In this document: one piece after another, positions 5,600 to 7,295 of the stretch
How the letters are laid out: each line of letters begins with the position of its first letter
Position numbering within the stretch: position 1 is the first letter of the stretch
Assembly: GCA_029560455.1 (NCBI GenBank)
Contig: JAKQKW010000215.1
Span: 1-7,295, forward strand
DNA from: Candidatus Rifleibacteriota bacterium
Lineage (GTDB): Bacteria > Riflebacteria > Ozemobacteria > Ozemobacterales > Ozemobacteraceae
DNA length: 7,295 nt
Direction: 5' to 3'
Made by a program: the position numbers and the translations under genes
Notes under the pieces: generated by a model
Database searches by the model: none
The model's input: only the letters and a program-made list of their open reading frames with translations
Told to the model about the DNA's origin: nothing

Positions 5600-7222
5600 T
5601 TATTCTTTTCGGTTTTCGAGAAGCTTCTGGATCTGTGAGCAGAATTTTTCGGCTCGTTCTTTGATTCTGGCAGCTTCAGCAGTTACGTCAGTTACGAATT
5701 TTTCGTCTTTGATGCCGGCCATGTTGATCATGACATTCTGGTAAGCGCCCCAGATGCCTACTTCAAGAGCTCTGGCTCCGACCTGCATGTCTGACTTCGA
5801 CGCGATATTGCCGCATTCAGCCGCTTCGACCATCATTTCCCAGGCTGAATCACCAATTTTCATAGTAGCCAGAGGTACTTCGATTGCCTTTTTCAGACCG
5901 GCCTGCATTTTTTCGAATCTGGTCTTCTTTTCGTCTTCGGTATTCTGTGGCAGGCGCATGGCGTCGACATAGTCGTTAAAAGCGTTAGTGTCGGCATCGA
6001 TCATCGGAATAAGTTTAAGCGTGGTTTCGTGCAATACCGGAATGGTTTTGCGAAGCCTGTTTTCGAGATGTTCGAATTTGCGCACCCCGTAGGTGAGCTT
6101 GGCTACCATGGCGCCCAGGCCGCTGCCAATTGCAGCAATTGCTGCCGAAGCGCTGCCGCCACCTGGAGCAGAGGTTCTGGCATTGATGGCTTCGATGAAT
6201 TTGCGGGTGCTCATATTGGCGAGCGGCTCGTTCGGCTCTTCCCTGATGATGTATTCGATGATGCGTTCGGCGGGTTTGAACTGAGAAACCGAGCTCAGAC
6301 CCATGCGGTCGATGACCAGTTTGATCTTCTGGTCTTCGTCGAGAATGAAGAGATTCTCTTTGTTCATGTAATAGTCGGCGGCCTTGAGCATTGCTTCGAG
6401 CGGAATCAGCCCGACCAGCTCCGAGCCGGCGACGCCGACGTTGATTTTTGCCGCCTCTTCTTTAACTGCTTCATAAACTTCGTGAGGCGCAGTTACATGG
6501 TAGTTGTTGAGATTGAAAGAACACTGGGCCATGTTGTATTCGTCAACGTGCCAGCCGAGCCCCTTGAGTTCTTTGAAACGGCCTGGTTCGCCCGGGCCGC
6601 GGCCGGCTTCACGCAGGTCGAGGGCGATGCGGTGCGCCTGGTTGCTTGTGCCTAGAATATTGACGTTGTAGGCGACGAGAAAGAACCGGGCGCCGGTGAC
6701 AGTTGCGCCCCAGGTGGGCACAAATTCGGCCGGGCCATAATCGGGCTTCCAGTCGGGCTGAACGATCTTTTCGGCCAGACCTTCATATTCACCTTTACGG
6801 ATCTGCGGCAGTTTTTTGCGGTATTCACGTGTCTGTGAGTGTTCATAAAGGTAGAGAGGTATTTTGAGCTCGGCTGCCGCGCGCTCGGCGAATTTTTTCG
6901 AGATTTCGACGCACTCTTCCATGCTGACATTGGCTACCGGAACGAACGGGCACACGTCAAGGGCGCCCATGCGCGGGTGCTCGCCTTTCTGGGTACGCAT
7001 GTCGATCTTTTCACGGGCAACTCTGGCTGCGGCAAGAGCGCCTTCGATTATTGTTTCCGGGTCGCCGACAAATGTGTAAACGGTGCGGTTCGTTGATTTG
7101 CCCGGGTCGACGTCGAGCAGAGTCACGCCTTTGACACTTCTGATCGCATCAGAGATAGCATCGATGATTTTCTGGTCGCGGCCTTCAGAAAAATTGGGTA
7201 CACATTCGACGATCTTTTTCAT
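5600..7222 (-). CDS. ftcD: Bifunctional glutamate formimidoyltransferase / formimidoyltetrahydrofolate cyclodeaminase
   Basis: This cytoplasmic enzyme of histidine degradation moves the formimino group of N-formimino-L-glutamate to tetrahydrofolate, then deaminates the product to 5,10-methenyl-tetrahydrofolate and ammonia. The 540 residues match the vertebrate protein (541) from end to end. The transferase domain (about 1-326) begins VECVPNFSEGRD and has the catalytic His82 in GEHPRMGALDVCPF, then WGATVTGARFF (171-181) and QAHRIALDLREAGRG (195-209). A short linker leads to the cyclodeaminase domain (about 336-540), with the glycine loop SAPGGGSASAA (351-361) and SKSDMQVGARALEVGIWGAY (475-494). 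Both domains look intact. The ATG is preceded by AAAGGAA with a spacing of about six bases. No hutH, hutU or hutI lies in the window, so it appears to be transcribed alone, ending at the hairpin 5558-5590. Confidence 0.97.
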   Translation of the reverse strand: MKKIVECVPNFSEGRDQKIIDAISDAIRSVKGVTLLDVDPGKSTNRTVYTFVGDPETIIEGALAAARVAREKIDMRTQKGEHPRMGALDVCPFVPVANVSMEECVEISKKFAERAAAELKIPLYLYEHSQTREYRKKLPQIRKGEYEGLAEKIVQPDWKPDYGPAEFVPTWGATVTGARFFLVAYNVNILGTSNQAHRIALDLREAGRGPGEPGRFKELKGLGWHVDEYNMAQCSFNLNNYHVTAPHEVYEAVKEEAAKINVGVAGSELVGLIPLEAMLKAADYYMNKENLFILDEDQKIKLVIDRMGLSSVSQFKPAERIIEYIIREEPNEPLANMSTRKFIEAINARTSAPGGGSASAAIAAIGSGLGAMVAKLTYGVRKFEHLENRLRKTIPVLHETTLKLIPMIDADTNAFNDYVDAMRLPQNTEDEKKTRFEKMQAGLKKAIEVPLATMKIGDSAWEMMVEAAECGNIASKSDMQVGARALEVGIWGAYQNVMINMAGIKDEKFVTDVTAEAARIKERAEKFCSQIQKLLENRKE

Positions 7223-7245
7223 ATTCTTTCCTTTTAAAGTTATCT

Positions 7246-7260
7246 GACGGCTGGGCCGTC
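7246..7260. other. Short inverted repeat upstream of FTCD
   Basis: GACGGC (7246-7251) and GCCGTC (7255-7260) are perfect 6-bp inverted repeats around TGG. The element lies 23 bases upstream of the FTCD start codon, just beyond its AAAGGAA ribosome-binding site. On the minus strand TATAGA lies immediately upstream of it, a possible -10 hexamer, but no convincing -35 is seen. It could be a leader hairpin or an operator. No T-run follows, so it is not a terminator. Confidence 0.25.
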
Positions 7261-7295
7261 GTCTATAGTTGCTACTGGCTTTTATAGCTCATTCA

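Noticed and set aside
6029..6655. 208-codon open frame on the plus strand
   Set aside because: It lies wholly antisense to the strongly supported FTCD gene and its product has no recognisable domain; it is a by-product of codon bias.
1..7295. Mobile element, CRISPR array, toxin-antitoxin or defence system
   Set aside because: No repeat-spacer pattern, terminal inverted repeats, transposase, integrase or toxin-like small gene pair is visible; intergenic gaps are all under 170 bases.

Overview
The window reads as chromosomal DNA from a bacterium of moderate GC. It carries five protein-coding genes in a compact layout: the 3' end of an unrecognised gene (+), a clostripain-family peptidase C11 (-), a gingipain-type peptidase C25 (-), a HEAT-repeat membrane protein (+) and a full-length bifunctional formimidoyltransferase-cyclodeaminase (-). 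No tRNA, rRNA, CRISPR array, insertion sequence or phage gene is visible. The exported clan CD peptidases, the HEAT/membrane architecture and the vertebrate-like FTCD suggest a Gram-negative-type, protein- and amino-acid-consuming, poorly cultured lineage. Riflebacteria- or Cloacimonadota-like bacteria are my low-confidence guess; the sequence itself does not settle the taxon.

Layout. Gene 1 (1-240, 5' end outside the window) converges on the C11 gene (279-1502, -), with a hairpin plus T-run at 224-273. The C25 gene (1606-3729, -) lies upstream of C11 on the same strand. The 103-base gap between them holds a perfect 13-bp hairpin (1560-1594), so the two peptidases may be separately transcribed or linked by read-through. 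Bases 3730-3894 separate the divergent C25 and HEAT genes; they hold a near-consensus sigma-70-type promoter for the HEAT gene, predicting a 5' leader of only about 10 nt. The HEAT gene (3895-5526) and FTCD (5600-7222, -) converge on a shared 12-bp hairpin (5558-5590) that can terminate from both sides. The last 73 bases are the leader and upstream region of FTCD.

Function. Both peptidases have signal peptides and intact Cys/His dyads of the caspase-like clan CD fold. The C25 protein also keeps the Asp that forms the Arg pocket of RgpB and an Arg at the position of the RgpB propeptide cleavage site. The two enzymes probably form an extracytoplasmic Arg-directed proteolytic pair. FTCD would process the formimino group released in histidine breakdown and pass it to folate. 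A link from extracellular proteolysis to amino-acid catabolism is plausible but is inferred from adjacency only. The most unusual details are a Gly/Pro/Tyr/Met-rich insertion in the C25 catalytic domain that contains a perfect 12-bp tandem repeat, and the nearly leaderless promoter of the HEAT-membrane gene.
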